Source: Thermoplasmatales archaeon
GTDB taxonomy: Archaea; Thermoplasmatota; E2; DHVEG-1
Assembly (NCBI GenBank): GCA_023128855.1
Contig: JAGMDE010000016.1
Span: forward strand, 1-23,533
Length of the DNA: 23,533 nt
Direction: 5' to 3'
Both the position numbers and the translations under genes were made by a program. The notes under the pieces were generated by a model. The model worked only from the letters and a program-made list of their open reading frames with translations, was not told the DNA's origin and did not search any database. How positions within the stretch are numbered: position 1 is the first letter of the stretch; every line of letters begins with the position of its first letter. Shown here piece after piece: positions 1-7,803 of the stretch.

Positions 1-48
1 TCTTTTAATTTTTCAACAGCCTAGATATTTATCTAGTTGTAGATGTCC

Positions 49-1824
49 TTATTTAGGATCGACCGTAAAATATTTAGTAACATTTAAGACAAGTTCTCCT
101 GTGACGCTAGTATCATTCCAGTCGAAATGATCCAATACATCTCCTGCTGTATGACCCTCGCCATCTTTATGATGACGAAGCCACTTTGACTTTGATCCAG
201 GTACATCATATCCCGTTTTGATAAAACATATGGTATCACAGGACCGTTTCCCATATAAATCAGCCTTAGCAAATGATACAACATTGCTTAGACCACCTTC
301 AGGCTTATGCAATACTGTAAATCTAGTCACATTTCCAGTTCTTTTAGTATACTGAGATTCTTCACCAAATTTTTCTAAAACAGGTATTAAACATTTATTG
401 TTAGTCCATATGAAAAATCCAAGATTTTCAGGGTAAATTGGAATAAAACCAACTTGATTTATATCAAGAACATAAAGGATATTTTCATCACGATGTGTAA
501 TCTCATAATAATTAGGCCCTCTCATACCTTGTTCTTCACCAGCAAATGCAATAAATTTTACATTGCATTTCGGCGTGATATTATGATCAACAAAATATTT
601 AGCAATACCAAGTACCATAGCCATACCAATAGCAGCATCTCCCGTACCCTGACACCACCAGCTATCATAAAGAGAACAAACAATAATAGTTTTAGTTGGG
701 TCGGTTCCATTGAGCTGTCCGATAACATTGTAGCTTTCTACTGATTCATTCCAACTTTGGTTGATATAAAAATCGATTCTGTAATTATTAGGATTATCGG
801 CGATTTTTTGTCCAAGTGTCCCATTTACTCGAATAGTGGGAAGTGCAGGAAACGACTGCTGTCCAGTATTATATGAATCGCTATTAGAATCATATATTAT
901 AATTCCTTTACAATTAGGATGAAATAGAGTCCATAAAATCTTTTCACCCTGTGGTAACTTACTAATTAATTTATAAATCAATCCTTGATATTTGGTTTTT
1001 GGGATAAACTCAAAATTAGTGAATGAGGGGTCTTTTGAGATATAAACAAATGGTTCTTGGTTTTCTTTGTGACGTTTTAAATCTTCTGCTAAAAAATAAT
1101 TAGTTGGTTTTCTTTTTACTTCCAAGTTTTTATATGTAAAATTATAAGTTAAACGATTTAAACAATATAAATTATATTTCCGATCTAAAAAACGATTTGG
1201 ACGGGGTAAAAATAAAGGTATTAATCTAGCAATAATAGAACCAAGAATAGGATTTTTATCTATTTTTTCCTGTAATTCAAAAGACATACCTACCGAAATG
1301 CCAGTAAAATTAAATCTTGGAACAATGTAAAAGTCATTAGTAGTTGTGTTAGTTTGATTATATAAATCATGTATTGTTAACCCTTTTTCTAGTACATCAA
1401 GTTTACAAGTAATATTCGGATACCTGGGAACTTTTTTAATCCGCTCTTTTTTAGTATAAAGTCCTAGCTTTGTCATGTTTTCAAAGAGGATGTCTGCTGC
1501 TTTATGTTCTCCTTTTGATCCAAATGCTCTTCCCTTAGCAATTTCACCAGCTGATTCATTGTATTCAGTAAATATGATATTGCTAAGATTTTCAGTAAGA
1601 TTGTAAATATATTGCAAATCTAAAACACTTGAATTAATTATTGAACTATTTTTTTCAAATTCTGAATCATCATTTACTACATTTGCTTCTATGATATTGC
1701 TACTAATGCCTGGAAGAACTGCCGTTCCAAAAAAGAGAAATATTATTCCTAAAGCCAGGCCTTTCCTAAACAAACTGTATTTCGTTTTATTGCGCCCTCT
1801 AAATATACCTATCATTCTACTCAT
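49..1824 (-). CDS. Exported M28-family metallopeptidase-like protein with PA-like insert
   Basis: About 591 residues. A hydrophobic segment near residues 19-42 is a signal peptide or anchor, so the protein probably acts outside the membrane. Residues ~290-345 resemble a PA domain, and the M28 fold starts near residue 375. The general base and ligand are seen in GEEQG (E430/E431), the bridging Asp in GTGDAA, a further ligand in LDINQVG, and the last His in EGHTAGD. The usual His of the H-x-D motif is replaced: the sequence reads SLYDS, with Leu near residue 385. I chose ATG at 1824 because AGGTG lies 6 bases before it; TTG at 1827 is in frame but too close to that site. The start overlaps the stop of the upstream gene by 8 bases, which suggests translational coupling. 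The family call is firm; full aminopeptidase activity is uncertain. Confidence 0.85.
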   Translation of the reverse strand: MSRMIGIFRGRNKTKYSLFRKGLALGIIFLFFGTAVLPGISSNIIEANVVNDDSEFEKNSSIINSSVLDLQYIYNLTENLSNIIFTEYNESAGEIAKGRAFGSKGEHKAADILFENMTKLGLYTKKERIKKVPRYPNITCKLDVLEKGLTIHDLYNQTNTTTNDFYIVPRFNFTGISVGMSFELQEKIDKNPILGSIIARLIPLFLPRPNRFLDRKYNLYCLNRLTYNFTYKNLEVKRKPTNYFLAEDLKRHKENQEPFVYISKDPSFTNFEFIPKTKYQGLIYKLISKLPQGEKILWTLFHPNCKGIIIYDSNSDSYNTGQQSFPALPTIRVNGTLGQKIADNPNNYRIDFYINQSWNESVESYNVIGQLNGTDPTKTIIVCSLYDSWWCQGTGDAAIGMAMVLGIAKYFVDHNITPKCNVKFIAFAGEEQGMRGPNYYEITHRDENILYVLDINQVGFIPIYPENLGFFIWTNNKCLIPVLEKFGEESQYTKRTGNVTRFTVLHKPEGGLSNVVSFAKADLYGKRSCDTICFIKTGYDVPGSKSKWLRHHKDGEGHTAGDVLDHFDWNDTSVTGELVLNVTKYFTVDPK

Positions 1825-3748
1825 CAATTACACCTGCTTCATAATTATACCAACTAGTTCTCAAAAATTTTAAAGAATTGAAATAAACTTGTGGAATATG
1901 GCAAAATACTGAATAAATGTGCCAATAGAATTTATGTCCTTTATCAGTTAGTAAGAACTCCTTGACTCTCGATAGAATAAGAGGACGCTGTTGGTATTTA
2001 AGTAATCCTTTTTCGTAATCCTCACACATTTCATAACCTTGTGTACATATCTTTTGGATTTCAGCAACTCTACTTGATATATCAGCTTTCAATGTCTCAA
2101 TTTGTTGAACAAAATCTGCATCATTTTCTAGTAATGGGTAGATTTTTTCTAATGTATTTAGTGCCTCTGTTGTGTTTTCTAAATACCTTATAAAAAGGCC
2201 GAAATAATGCTTTGTTGTTACCTGTAACGATTTATCACCAAGAAATGCTTTATTTTCTTCTTCACCAAGATCTATTTTTTTCTTATCAGCAATCTCTCCA
2301 ATTAAATTCCTTAATCGTTGTACGTAATCATTCAGTTCTGTAATTTCACCTATGGCTTCACTGATAGAATTTTTAATTTCATCAAAGATACCCTCTGCAT
2401 CAGGAACGATTTGTATGTCACCGGTTTCATACCGTATTTTTTCAATGAATGTAAGAGGTCTTGCATGGGGTAGTTGTAACCCGGTCATCTCTTCAGCTGT
2501 AGTAAAAAACAATGCGTTGCTTATGATCGTTCTTCCAATATGATCTTTACTGTGTTTTTTACTTTTCCAACCTAGTACCTCTGGATGTGGGCTGAAGGCA
2601 ACAACATTTCCATTGCCAAACTTTGATGAAATCCAGCAAGGCGTATCATCCATCCATGTGCCAGTGTTATAAAAATTAGCGATAACCTCAACATTTTTAC
2701 CAATATGGAATATTCCTTCCCCGCCCCAATGTTCATCCCATGTTATCGGGTCTAGACGATATGATACAGGATGTGCATCATTAACAATCTTTACTTGGAT
2801 TAATCCTAAAATATCAGGTTGATTTACGCTGATATAATCAGCAATAGCATAAACATATATGCTGTGAAGCTTAGGATTGTATGCTCTTCGCTTAAAATAA
2901 AAGGTGATTGGTCCTGTTGGGCCTTTTTTAAATCCAGAACTGGCTTCATTGGCACCGCCACAAGATCCAATATATCCACCGCCATTTGCTACGAATTCTC
3001 TAACTGCTTTAATTTCCTTATATCTTAACTCACTATATAGCTTATAAAAAACCGCTGGTTCTGTACAAAAAGTTCCATAATCGTTACCACCGCCAGCATG
3101 CGTAAGCACATTGAATTCATTATTGTTTAATTTCTCAGCAATGACACTCTCTTTGAGTAGTTCAAAACTTAAAAAACCACATTTTCTTGAGATTTCTAGA
3201 AAACAAATTTCACCAATAGTTATAGGACTCTTATGTTGGGCTAGTTTTACTTCAGATAATAGGTAAACTTGAGTATCTATTTGCTCTATAAGAGCATAAA
3301 CCGGGATTTTTATTGGACTAATCGTCTCAATCTCACTACTATAATTATAATCACCGATGATTGCAGTTATTTTTATATCCTGTGTCAAATCTCCAGTGAA
3401 AGGGATAATAAATGCCCCTCTTTCAAAAAACATCTCCGTTTTTTCCTCACTTTCATCCATTTCTTTAACTGCTGCTGTTAGGTCTATTGTCGTCCAATAA
3501 ACAGGAATCTGCTCTCTTAGAAGATCGTTAACCATATGTCTCATTTTACAATTTATCTGATCCTGAACGGTTACATTTTCACATTTAACTGGTGATGCTA
3601 TAAAACCATAGCAAGATAGTTCTTCTTTTAGGTCTGGCTGGGCGGTACACTGATTTATTGATAGGGTTAGAAAGCAAACGGCACTTATAAGAGATATAGT
3701 TTTTTTATTTAGCTTCATTCTTGACAGTTTATTTTTCATTAAATCCAC
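1817..3748 (-). CDS. Exported class I glutamine-amidotransferase-like (BPL_N-like) protein with helical C-terminus, module copy 1
   Basis: About 643 residues, with an N-terminal hydrophobic segment (residues ~17-36) suggesting export. Residues ~210-420 form a GATase1/BPL_N-like domain: a glycine run leads into a nucleophile elbow GSCGGA (C263), and FSPHPE (H388, E390) matches the His-x-Glu pair of class I amidotransferases. The last ~190 residues are strongly charged and look helical or coiled-coil. The substrate is unknown; similar folds occur in amidotransferases, PfpI-type proteases and the N-terminal domain of biotin ligases. The start is uncertain: GTG at 3748 sits about 26 bases after a TATA box and would be leaderless, while ATG at 3739 is equally possible. 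Neither has a clear SD site. It lies downstream of a winged-helix regulator and overlaps the M28-like gene, so the two are probably co-expressed. Confidence 0.8.
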   Translation of the reverse strand: MDLMKNKLSRMKLNKKTISLISAVCFLTLSINQCTAQPDLKEELSCYGFIASPVKCENVTVQDQINCKMRHMVNDLLREQIPVYWTTIDLTAAVKEMDESEEKTEMFFERGAFIIPFTGDLTQDIKITAIIGDYNYSSEIETISPIKIPVYALIEQIDTQVYLLSEVKLAQHKSPITIGEICFLEISRKCGFLSFELLKESVIAEKLNNNEFNVLTHAGGGNDYGTFCTEPAVFYKLYSELRYKEIKAVREFVANGGGYIGSCGGANEASSGFKKGPTGPITFYFKRRAYNPKLHSIYVYAIADYISVNQPDILGLIQVKIVNDAHPVSYRLDPITWDEHWGGEGIFHIGKNVEVIANFYNTGTWMDDTPCWISSKFGNGNVVAFSPHPEVLGWKSKKHSKDHIGRTIISNALFFTTAEEMTGLQLPHARPLTFIEKIRYETGDIQIVPDAEGIFDEIKNSISEAIGEITELNDYVQRLRNLIGEIADKKKIDLGEEENKAFLGDKSLQVTTKHYFGLFIRYLENTTEALNTLEKIYPLLENDADFVQQIETLKADISSRVAEIQKICTQGYEMCEDYEKGLLKYQQRPLILSRVKEFLLTDKGHKFYWHIYSVFCHIPQVYFNSLKFLRTSWYNYEAGVIDE

Positions 3749-3767
3749 TAATATTCTATTTTGTTTG

Positions 3768-3780
3768 ATTATATATAAAA
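3768..3780 (-). promoter_or_regulatory. TATA box of the exported GATase-like gene 1
   Basis: On the minus strand the sequence reads TTTTATATATAAT, centred about 26 bases before GTG 3748 and 35 before ATG 3739. This is the normal archaeal TATA-to-start distance for a transcript with almost no leader, and no SD motif is present. It indicates that the gene has its own promoter, separate from the regulator upstream. Confidence 0.5.
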
Positions 3781-3845
3781 TTTTTAGATCAAAAATCCTG
3801 CAACCAAATCAAATTTTATAATATAAAAAGAAATTAACTATGGTA

Positions 3846-4499
3846 TCAAACATGATATGGGTGTGGTAATATCTCATAAAAAGCTTCCATGAATTTATCC
3901 ACTCTATCCGCCTTGTAATTAGTATCCGCCCATTGTGATACCCATCTTAAAACATATTCAACACCTGGATCAGAAAAATTTTTTCCATATGTTATAAGAA
4001 AAACATCGATAACATCCGGATTTTTTAACCTGTATCTTATTTCATTACCTCTGGGATAGCTTTCAATGATCCCCATCTCTAATAGCTTATCTAAATGAAA
4101 GGCTATAGTAGTCGGATGCTTATTTAAATGAAATCCTATTTTCGTCCAATGTTTTTTCCAAGTTTTACCGTACCTTGCAATCTCAATCTGGGAAAAATCA
4201 CCATATGGGTATAGATACAATAATAAGATAATAGTCTGAGGAACCTTATGTCTCATCAGATTAAGCAATTTTTTATCATTTCTACCAACTTTTTTAGAAA
4301 CATAATACCGAATATATCTGCCATCGGATTTTGCAAGTAGTAAATCTTGTTTTTTGAGATAGTTAAGATGATGATTCAGAGTACTAAATGGAATATTCAA
4401 ATCTCTTGAAAGTTTACGTATATGTAAACCTGGATATTTCAAAATAAATTGGTAAATTTTCATTCTTATTTTCAGTTTTAAAATCCTCTTCTTTTCCAT
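3846..4499 (-). CDS. Tandem winged-helix transcriptional regulator, module copy 1
   Basis: About 217 residues with two winged-helix DNA-binding units. The first covers residues ~8-65: its recognition part is FSTLNHHLNYLKK and its wing is SDGRYIRYYV. The second, near residues 110-170, contains HPTTIAFHLDKLLEMGII. There is no obvious ligand-binding domain. The protein ends in PHPYHV, exactly as does its paralogue at 6657-7361. I chose ATG 4499 and rejected the longer frame to 4574, because a strong TATA box lies inside the extension (4542-4553) and the paralogue starts at the equivalent point. AAGG in the short leader may serve as a weak ribosome site. The position before an exported GATase-like gene suggests that it controls that gene; this is inferred from context only. 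Confidence 0.85.
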   Translation of the reverse strand: MEKKRILKLKIRMKIYQFILKYPGLHIRKLSRDLNIPFSTLNHHLNYLKKQDLLLAKSDGRYIRYYVSKKVGRNDKKLLNLMRHKVPQTIILLLYLYPYGDFSQIEIARYGKTWKKHWTKIGFHLNKHPTTIAFHLDKLLEMGIIESYPRGNEIRYRLKNPDVIDVFLITYGKNFSDPGVEYVLRWVSQWADTNYKADRVDKFMEAFYEILPHPYHV

Positions 4500-4541
4500 C
4501 AATATGTGCCTTCTTTTTATCTTATTAATAATCTGTATTTG

Positions 4542-4553
4542 CTTATATATAAT
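4542..4553 (-). promoter_or_regulatory. TATA box of regulator copy 1
   Basis: The minus strand reads ATTATATATAAG. A start of transcription about 25 bases downstream (near 4522) leaves a leader of roughly 23 bases before ATG 4499. The box would lie within the coding region if the longer frame were used, so it helps fix the start. Confidence 0.5.
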
Positions 4554-4574
4554 ATTTGTCCTTTTTGGTTTCAT

Positions 4575-4930
4575 CTCCCAATCTTAATAGTCTATAAGAC
4601 TTATCTAACGGCTCTTATTAAAAAATAGTAGTTTTTACATCTGATTTCATTTCTTACAAAATGTTTAGTGCACTAATTTCATTTCCACTATCATAATATC
4701 CACCACCTAAATACCCGGCAACAAACCTTCTTTTCCTTCAGCACTGTCCAGAATTTTGGGTTTTTTACAACATCATGATCATAGTTTCATCTACCAAAAT
4801 AATTACGTCTTCAAAAACTCTGAAATTTTTGGTTTTCTCGAAGAGTTAAGGAGGCTTACGGCCTACACCCAGCATCTAATACTGTACTGTATACTTCATT
4901 TATAAAACCAACACCAAAAAGAGAAGGATA
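4575..4930. other. Gene-free stretch with possible gene debris and one copy of a 22-base repeat
   Basis: No open gene is supported here. On the minus strand, short stretches read like protein but are broken by stops and frame changes, for example a glycine/tyrosine-rich stretch VAGYLGGGYYDSGN near 4670-4720. Positions 4853-4874 carry a 22-base sequence that recurs at 7651-7672 with one change. The stretch separates the two regulator/exported-protein modules. It may be the eroded end of a duplicated or inserted gene, but nothing in it identifies the source. Confidence 0.35.
4853..4874 (-). repeat. 22-base direct repeat, copy 1
   Basis: Plus-strand GGCTTACGGCCTACACCCAGC plus one flanking base matches 7651-7672 at 21 of 22 positions and in the same orientation. 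Read on the minus strand, both copies can encode LGVGRKP, and the single change is silent in that frame. In this copy the frame closes almost at once. Each copy lies about 290-350 bases upstream of a module regulator. Confidence 0.6.
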
Positions 4931-6544
4931 TTAGTCTATAACTCTGGCTATTGCATCTGGACCAGGCGGAATCTTTTCAGTTTCATTAATACCTCCATAG
5001 TCTACATGTCTTATTGAACAAAATTGATAATAACCAGATCCTTCAGGTGAATTAAAATCCCATGACCAACCATCAGAACTATCCTCATCTGTACCATAAT
5101 AAATCCAGTTATTCCAAGTTTTATTATCAATAGAATATCTATAATATAGATCCAACGATGCAATACTATCTGCTACTTCTGCATTACCTATGATGTTAAA
5201 ACTAGAAGGCTGTTCATAGGGATAAATATCACTAACTTGAGATGGACCATAAATAGGTGGAAGATCATTATCAGGAACTTTTTGTGATGCCCATGCAATA
5301 ATCCTTCTAACAATGCAATAATTATAGGTTTTTTCATCCTCGATTGTTTTCTCAGATGGAGTGACATTAACCCATTTGTAAAATCCTTCATAAAGACTGT
5401 TATTATCATTATCGACTACATCTTCAATATGACCACCCCACAATACGTTAAATTCTGGATGACCAGAACATCCAACGATTCTAGCTTGATTTGAATTAGG
5501 GTAAACCTCAGCAGTCATAAAAGGTTTATTTGCCACATTTGTTTTAACAACTTGGCCAGTGCCAACCCAATCTGTTGCAAAAACCCAGGCGCCTGTAAGA
5601 CGTCCTGGATTGTTACACCAATAGCTCCCGCTACCAGGGTGTATAAATGCTTTTATTAAACCAAGTAAACCACCTGTGTAACTCCAATGATTGATTTTAG
5701 TAGTTTCATTATCTGAAAATTCTGTTTCTGGAAATCTTGCAAGAATCATGGTCTCTCTATCTGGTTTTTCAGGAGGAATAAAAGCTGGTGCACCAATCCA
5801 GTTTATCCTACGAGTTTCCTCAATAAGATCATCAAAAATTGGATTATCCTTAGAAATGTTACAATCCGCAGGAATACCAGAATAATAGTTAAGATGTGGG
5901 CCAACACCCCAACCTGAATAATATAGATATGCATTTTGATCAACAGTTGAAGGATCTCTTTGCATTATCTGAGTTAAAATAGGAATAGCTGAATGATATT
6001 CTATGTTAAAACATGAAATACCAAAGCAACTTTTTTTCATAGTTCTCTCATCAAATGTTTCTGGCTTATTTATCATGTCCCCTGCTATTAATGCAGCTCC
6101 ACAAGAACCATAATAACCACCACCATCCTCAACGAATTTTCTGATTTCTTTTACCCTAATCTTATTTTTAGGAAGATTTGAAAAACTTGTATATGACAGA
6201 TACAGATCAGCTTGATCTGGACTATAAATTAAAACGTCATAGTTTTTAACGCTCAACTTTCCTTTTAATATATCTTTTGTAGAAAGTAATTCAATTGTAA
6301 AATAATATAATCGATCTCCTACCTTCCATTCGTAATTCCTTAATGGGAATATAAGAAATTTGCCACCTGATGATTCCTCATCATTAACAAGTTGATCATC
6401 ATAAATGGCTACTCTTATTTCTATGGTATTGTTTTCTTCTGGTGATTTATTGTTGTATCTATTTTGTTTTACATCAGCTGAAACAACAAAAACACTGCAA
6501 ACCATAATGAGCATAATTACTATGGTTAGGATTTTTAATTTCAT
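4931..6544 (-). CDS. Exported class I glutamine-amidotransferase-like protein with Ig-like C-terminus, module copy 2
   Basis: 537 residues. A signal peptide covers residues 1-23, ending before VSADV. A GATase1-like core covers residues ~50-390: the frame VEDGGGYYGSCGAA holds the nucleophile-elbow Cys (C148), and SGHPE gives H362 and E364, the rest of a class I triad. Residues ~440-525 (YYRYSIDN..., then SDGWSWDFNSPEG...) look like the beta-sandwich adhesion domains frequent in exported archaeal proteins. It is therefore an extracellular or surface protein, with substrate unknown. The start is well supported: AGGTGA lies 7 bases before ATG 6544, with a TATA-like CTATTTAACC (plus-strand reading) at 6580-6589. 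It is a distant paralogue of 1817-3748, sharing the Cys elbow and HPE motif, but it has a different C-terminus. Confidence 0.8.
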   Translation of the reverse strand: MKLKILTIVIMLIMVCSVFVVSADVKQNRYNNKSPEENNTIEIRVAIYDDQLVNDEESSGGKFLIFPLRNYEWKVGDRLYYFTIELLSTKDILKGKLSVKNYDVLIYSPDQADLYLSYTSFSNLPKNKIRVKEIRKFVEDGGGYYGSCGAALIAGDMINKPETFDERTMKKSCFGISCFNIEYHSAIPILTQIMQRDPSTVDQNAYLYYSGWGVGPHLNYYSGIPADCNISKDNPIFDDLIEETRRINWIGAPAFIPPEKPDRETMILARFPETEFSDNETTKINHWSYTGGLLGLIKAFIHPGSGSYWCNNPGRLTGAWVFATDWVGTGQVVKTNVANKPFMTAEVYPNSNQARIVGCSGHPEFNVLWGGHIEDVVDNDNNSLYEGFYKWVNVTPSEKTIEDEKTYNYCIVRRIIAWASQKVPDNDLPPIYGPSQVSDIYPYEQPSSFNIIGNAEVADSIASLDLYYRYSIDNKTWNNWIYYGTDEDSSDGWSWDFNSPEGSGYYQFCSIRHVDYGGINETEKIPPGPDAIARVID

Positions 6545-6656
6545 ATTTTTTCACCTATTTTTAAAAAGGAGTGAATAAACTATTTAACCTTTTTAGTGCA
6601 AACATCCTCACGAACATATGTTTTTTAAAAAAAGTAAAAATTAATTATCTAAATTA

Positions 6657-7361
6657 TTAAACGTGATATGGATGTGGAAAAATCTCCCATAATGTGTCTA
6701 TTGCTTTTTTTGTATAATACTTTAGCAGCCGCCCATCATTACCCGATGCCATCATTATATCGATAAGTTCATTGGATAACACTTTATTGTTTTCAACAAG
6801 GAAAAAATATATCATTAGATTATCCTTAAGTTTATATTTAATTTCTTTTCCAACTCGAATTTTTTCAATTATATCTGCGTTTAGTAGTTTATTCAAATGA
6901 AAGTCTATCGTTGATCGACTTTTATTTAATTTGTAAAGATCTCCTTTATCCCAATTCCAATATTTTTCCAACTCTACTAAATCTTTTACAGAAAAAAGTT
7001 TTGTACGTGCAGAAGGATTATCCATTGCCTTCCAGAAGGTTTTTTTTGATTTATATATATCACCTGGTCCATCGACTAGTAAGTGTATAACTAGTTTAAG
7101 GGGAACTTCCTGTCTGAGAACATTTATTATTTCTTTATCTATTCTACCGACTTGCTTCATTGCATAATATCTGTTATATCTGCCATTGGATTTTACTTTA
7201 ATAAGTTCTAGTTTTTTTAGAAATGAAAGATGATAATCTAGAGTGCTTTTAGGAATTTTTAATTCTCTGCTTAGTTCTCTAAAGTGTAAACCTGGATGTT
7301 TTAAAATATAATTATAGATTAACTTTCTTGTTTTTAGTTTTATAATTCCTTCCTTTTTCAT
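6657..7361 (-). CDS. Tandem winged-helix transcriptional regulator, module copy 2
   Basis: 234 residues with two winged-helix units. The first (residues ~8-65) has IPKSTLDYHLSFLKK and the wing SNGRYNRYYAM. The second (~135-185) has SRSTIDFHLNKLLNADII. Much of the first unit, and the final PHPYHV, match the regulator at 3846-4499, so the two are paralogues; this one has an insert of about 17 residues before the second unit. ATG 7361 is preceded by GGGG at short spacing, and the promoter carries a 19-base palindrome at 7380-7398. It lies 112 bases upstream of exported protein copy 2 in the same orientation and probably regulates it, itself, or both (inference). Confidence 0.85.
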   Translation of the reverse strand: MKKEGIIKLKTRKLIYNYILKHPGLHFRELSRELKIPKSTLDYHLSFLKKLELIKVKSNGRYNRYYAMKQVGRIDKEIINVLRQEVPLKLVIHLLVDGPGDIYKSKKTFWKAMDNPSARTKLFSVKDLVELEKYWNWDKGDLYKLNKSRSTIDFHLNKLLNADIIEKIRVGKEIKYKLKDNLMIYFFLVENNKVLSNELIDIMMASGNDGRLLKYYTKKAIDTLWEIFPHPYHV

Positions 7362-7379
7362 TTACCCCATACTACTTTG

Positions 7380-7398
7380 TTTAATATATTATATTAAA
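7380..7398. promoter_or_regulatory. Perfect 19-base AT palindrome over the promoter of regulator copy 2
   Basis: The sequence has two perfect 9-base arms around one central T (TTTAATATA / T / TATATTAAA). Its centre is about 28 bases before ATG 7361, so it covers the expected TATA position and would be blocked by a bound dimer. It could be a plain TATA-rich promoter, or an operator for autoregulation by the adjacent winged-helix protein. Confidence 0.45.
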
Positions 7399-7562
7399 TT
7401 TATGTTTTATTTTATCACATTATAATTTAAAAGGCTAGTTTTTATGTTTTTTTATTAAGTTTTTGTCAATAGATAAATCGGCCCGCCTAAAGCATATACA
7501 AACATTGCTATAAGGAAGAGAATAGGGTGATTTAGGGTAGACATAAAAAAAAGAAAGGAAGG

Positions 7563-7745
7563 TTATTCCTCCCTGTTTTTCTTCTTACCATCAAGGACTT
7601 TTTTTCCGAACTCGTCTAAGAACAGGGTTCTGCGACGGGTATAGACATATGGCTTACGGCCCACACCCAGCGCATTATGTTTACGATTCCAAGATTTATG
7701 TTCTCTGCAAATAAAGAGATAGGATGAGGATGATAAAATAAGCAA
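7563..7745 (-). pseudogene. Possible coding remnant carrying the second repeat copy
   Basis: A 60-codon open frame on the minus strand opens only with TTG and has no ribosome site or internal ATG. The part NALGVGRKPYVYTRRR followed by FLDEFGKKVLDG reads like the basic end of a real protein, and the stretch is less AT-rich than its surroundings. I do not recognise the family; the tail of a transposase is one possibility, unproven. It overlaps the probable start region of the DUF362 gene on the other strand. The rest of 7399-7737 shows no other gene. Confidence 0.25.
7651..7672 (-). repeat. 22-base direct repeat, copy 2
   Basis: Plus-strand GGCTTACGGCCCACACCCAGC plus one base matches copy 1 at 4853-4874 with one difference. 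The distance between copies (2,798 bases) is close to the distance between the two exported-protein starts (2,796 bases), which fits a tandem duplication of the whole module. Confidence 0.6.
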
Positions 7746-7803
7746 TGTAATTTTTTTTAAGCAAGAAAAACAACTTCATGATGCTCTTAAATATTTTAAT
7801 ATC

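Noticed and set aside
4500..4574. Longer N-terminus for regulator copy 1
   Set aside because: A strong TATA box lies within it, and the paralogous regulator starts at the position equivalent to 4499.
7399..7562. Possible tRNA or small RNA in the spacer upstream of regulator copy 2
   Set aside because: No cloverleaf arms or conserved T-loop sequence could be found; only a short GC-richer patch near 7480 was seen.
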